The notes below the pieces were generated by a model. It was given only the letters and a program-made list of their open reading frames with translations. It had not been told where the DNA came from and searched no databases. The translations under genes were made by a program, and so were the position numbers. A stretch of DNA of 64,000 nt, taken from assembly GCF_003989135.1 (NCBI RefSeq), contig NZ_RYZZ01000017.1, forward strand, positions 62,001-126,000, written 5' to 3'. Shown here piece after piece: positions 63,119 to 64,000 of this stretch; within the stretch, counting starts at the first letter, position 1, and each line of letters begins with the position of its first letter. Source of the DNA: Peribacillus cavernae (GTDB taxonomy: Bacteria; Bacillota; Bacilli; Bacillales; DSM-1321).

Positions 63119-63163
63119 AAAAAAAGGTCATTCTCTCGATACCAAGAGTATGACCTTTTTTTT
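63119..63163. terminator. Bidirectional terminator
   Basis: AAAAAGGTCAT and ATGACCTTTTTTTT form the stem, with inner TCTC/GAG(A) pairing; A and T runs on both sides. It separates the small hypothetical gene from the FAD oxidase. Confidence 0.85.
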
Positions 63164-64000
63164 AGACCGAAGCCTCGATCTCTTTATTGATGAAAATCTT
63201 TCCAGGATTCAGGATATTATCAGGATCGAGTGTAGCCTTTATTGCTTTCATGACTTGTAATGAGCTGGACTTTTCCATTTCCAAATATGGAATTTTACCC
63301 ATCCCTACTCCATGTTCTCCGGTGCAGGTACCCCTATGTTGCAGGGCATAGCTGATGATTTCATCATTCATCTTATGAAACCTTTCCATTTCATCGGGGT
63401 CGTTCGGGTTTACTCCGAATACAGCGTGGAAATTTCCATCCCCGACGTGTCCCAATAGAGCTGCATCAATATTGTACTTTTCAATCACCCCTCTGGAGTA
63501 GCTAATTCCTTTAGAAAGCTCTGAAATCGGTACACAAACGTCGGTGGATACGAGCAGTTGATTGGGCTTTTGGTTGACTATCGCGATGGCAGCCGAATGC
63601 CGTGCATCCCAAAGCTCTGCTCTTCTCAGCGAATCGCGCTCGTATTCAAAGTCCCGGGAGCCGGCTTCCGCCATTAATTGTTCGATGAACGTAATCCCGG
63701 TTTCCACTTCTTCTTTGCTGCCGCTGTACTCAAGAAAAAGTGTAGGCATCTCCTTATAGGCAGTTCCCTTGTAATGATTGACGGCTTCGATCGTTTTTGC
63801 ATCGACCAGTTCAATTTTTCCGATTCTGACACCCGCTTGGAGGACCATCTCGGCAGCGGCACCAGCTGTGACAACATCGCTGAAATAGGCTTTGGCCGCA
63901 ATCGTTTCCTCTGGTACCCCTGACAGTTTCAGGGTAATCTCAGTGAATATTCCCAGAGTTCCCTCGGATCCAACAAACAGTTCAGTTAGATTGTATCCCG
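63162..64000 (-). CDS. GlcD-like FAD-linked oxidase, C-terminal part (partial)
   Basis: The gene continues past the right edge; the frame is open to base 63998 with GYNLTELFVGSEGTLGIFTE, the end of the FAD-binding PCMH domain. The C-terminal FAD-linked oxidase domain follows: FLEYSG, STDVCVPISEL, LLGHVGDGNFHAVFGVNP and GEHGVGMGK (flavin/metal site histidines), and DPDNILNPGKIF at the end. This is the glycolate / D-lactate dehydrogenase group. Substrate likely a 2-hydroxy acid. Confidence 0.9.
   Translation of the reverse strand, partial: GYNLTELFVGSEGTLGIFTEITLKLSGVPEETIAAKAYFSDVVTAGAAAEMVLQAGVRIGKIELVDAKTIEAVNHYKGTAYKEMPTLFLEYSGSKEEVETGITFIEQLMAEAGSRDFEYERDSLRRAELWDARHSAAIAIVNQKPNQLLVSTDVCVPISELSKGISYSRGVIEKYNIDAALLGHVGDGNFHAVFGVNPNDPDEMERFHKMNDEIISYALQHRGTCTGEHGVGMGKIPYLEMEKSSSLQVMKAIKATLDPDNILNPGKIFINKEIEASV

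Overview
The window is typical low-GC Firmicute DNA of the Bacillaceae. Evidence for this: GGAGG-type ribosome sites, frequent TTG/GTG starts, hairpin-plus-T-run terminators, a Bacillus-type des-desK-desR membrane-fluidity locus, a LIPY-type intracellular subtilisin, YwbE, a SWIM/SNF2 protein, and a SpoIID-domain protein. The species cannot be fixed from the sequence alone.

Layout. 1-8.5 kb: the end of an acyl-CoA synthetase, a pirin, a gutted BASS transporter, a UDG-superfamily protein, desKR with a 5'-deleted des, a tiny holin-like toxin gene missed by normal length cut-offs, a metallophosphoesterase and a nitrilase-family hydrolase. 8.7-31.6 kb: a long, almost entirely minus-strand catabolic and transport region. 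It holds an SDR, a sodium symporter with a small partner protein, two amidases (one frameshifted), two cyclase-family hydrolases, a zinc alcohol dehydrogenase plus a near-identical truncated copy, a ribose-type ABC importer, an epimerase, a branched-chain-amino-acid/amide-type ABC importer with a fused permease-ATPase, and two paralogous HTH_12-FCD regulators. One regulator is abutted by an IS4 fragment; the other is preceded by three matching palindromes. The duplications suggest repeated copying of one amide or cyclic-amide utilisation module; the real substrate is not visible.

32-47.6 kb: NhaD/ArsB-type and APC transporters, a tandem pair of YjdF-like membrane proteins, an acetamidase/formamidase, YwbE, an aldehyde dehydrogenase, a class III aminotransferase behind a tnpB scrap, a SNF2 helicase and an iron alcohol dehydrogenase. 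47.7-64 kb: a lone tRNA-Leu, an intracellular protease and endonuclease I in one overlapping operon, a MerR-like coiled-coil protein, a two-TM protein with a GAF-like tail, a convergent pair of small paralogous genes, an IclR regulator, a PhoD-like phosphatase, a quinone-reductase-like protein, an M14 peptidase, a 20-bp-phased repeat array, a large SpoIID/Ig/SH3 wall protein and the end of a GlcD-like FAD oxidase.

Small-scale decay is a theme. The BASS transporter and des have lost internal or 5' segments out of frame. One amidase has a 1-bp frameshift, and scraps of tnpB, IS4, a CDF transporter and unknown genes lie between intact genes. I saw no CRISPR array, prophage, rRNA or complete insertion sequence. 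The items I find least explained are the protease-nuclease operon, the convergent paralogous small genes, the three-palindrome operator, the IS4-regulator junction and the two 20-bp-phased arrays.
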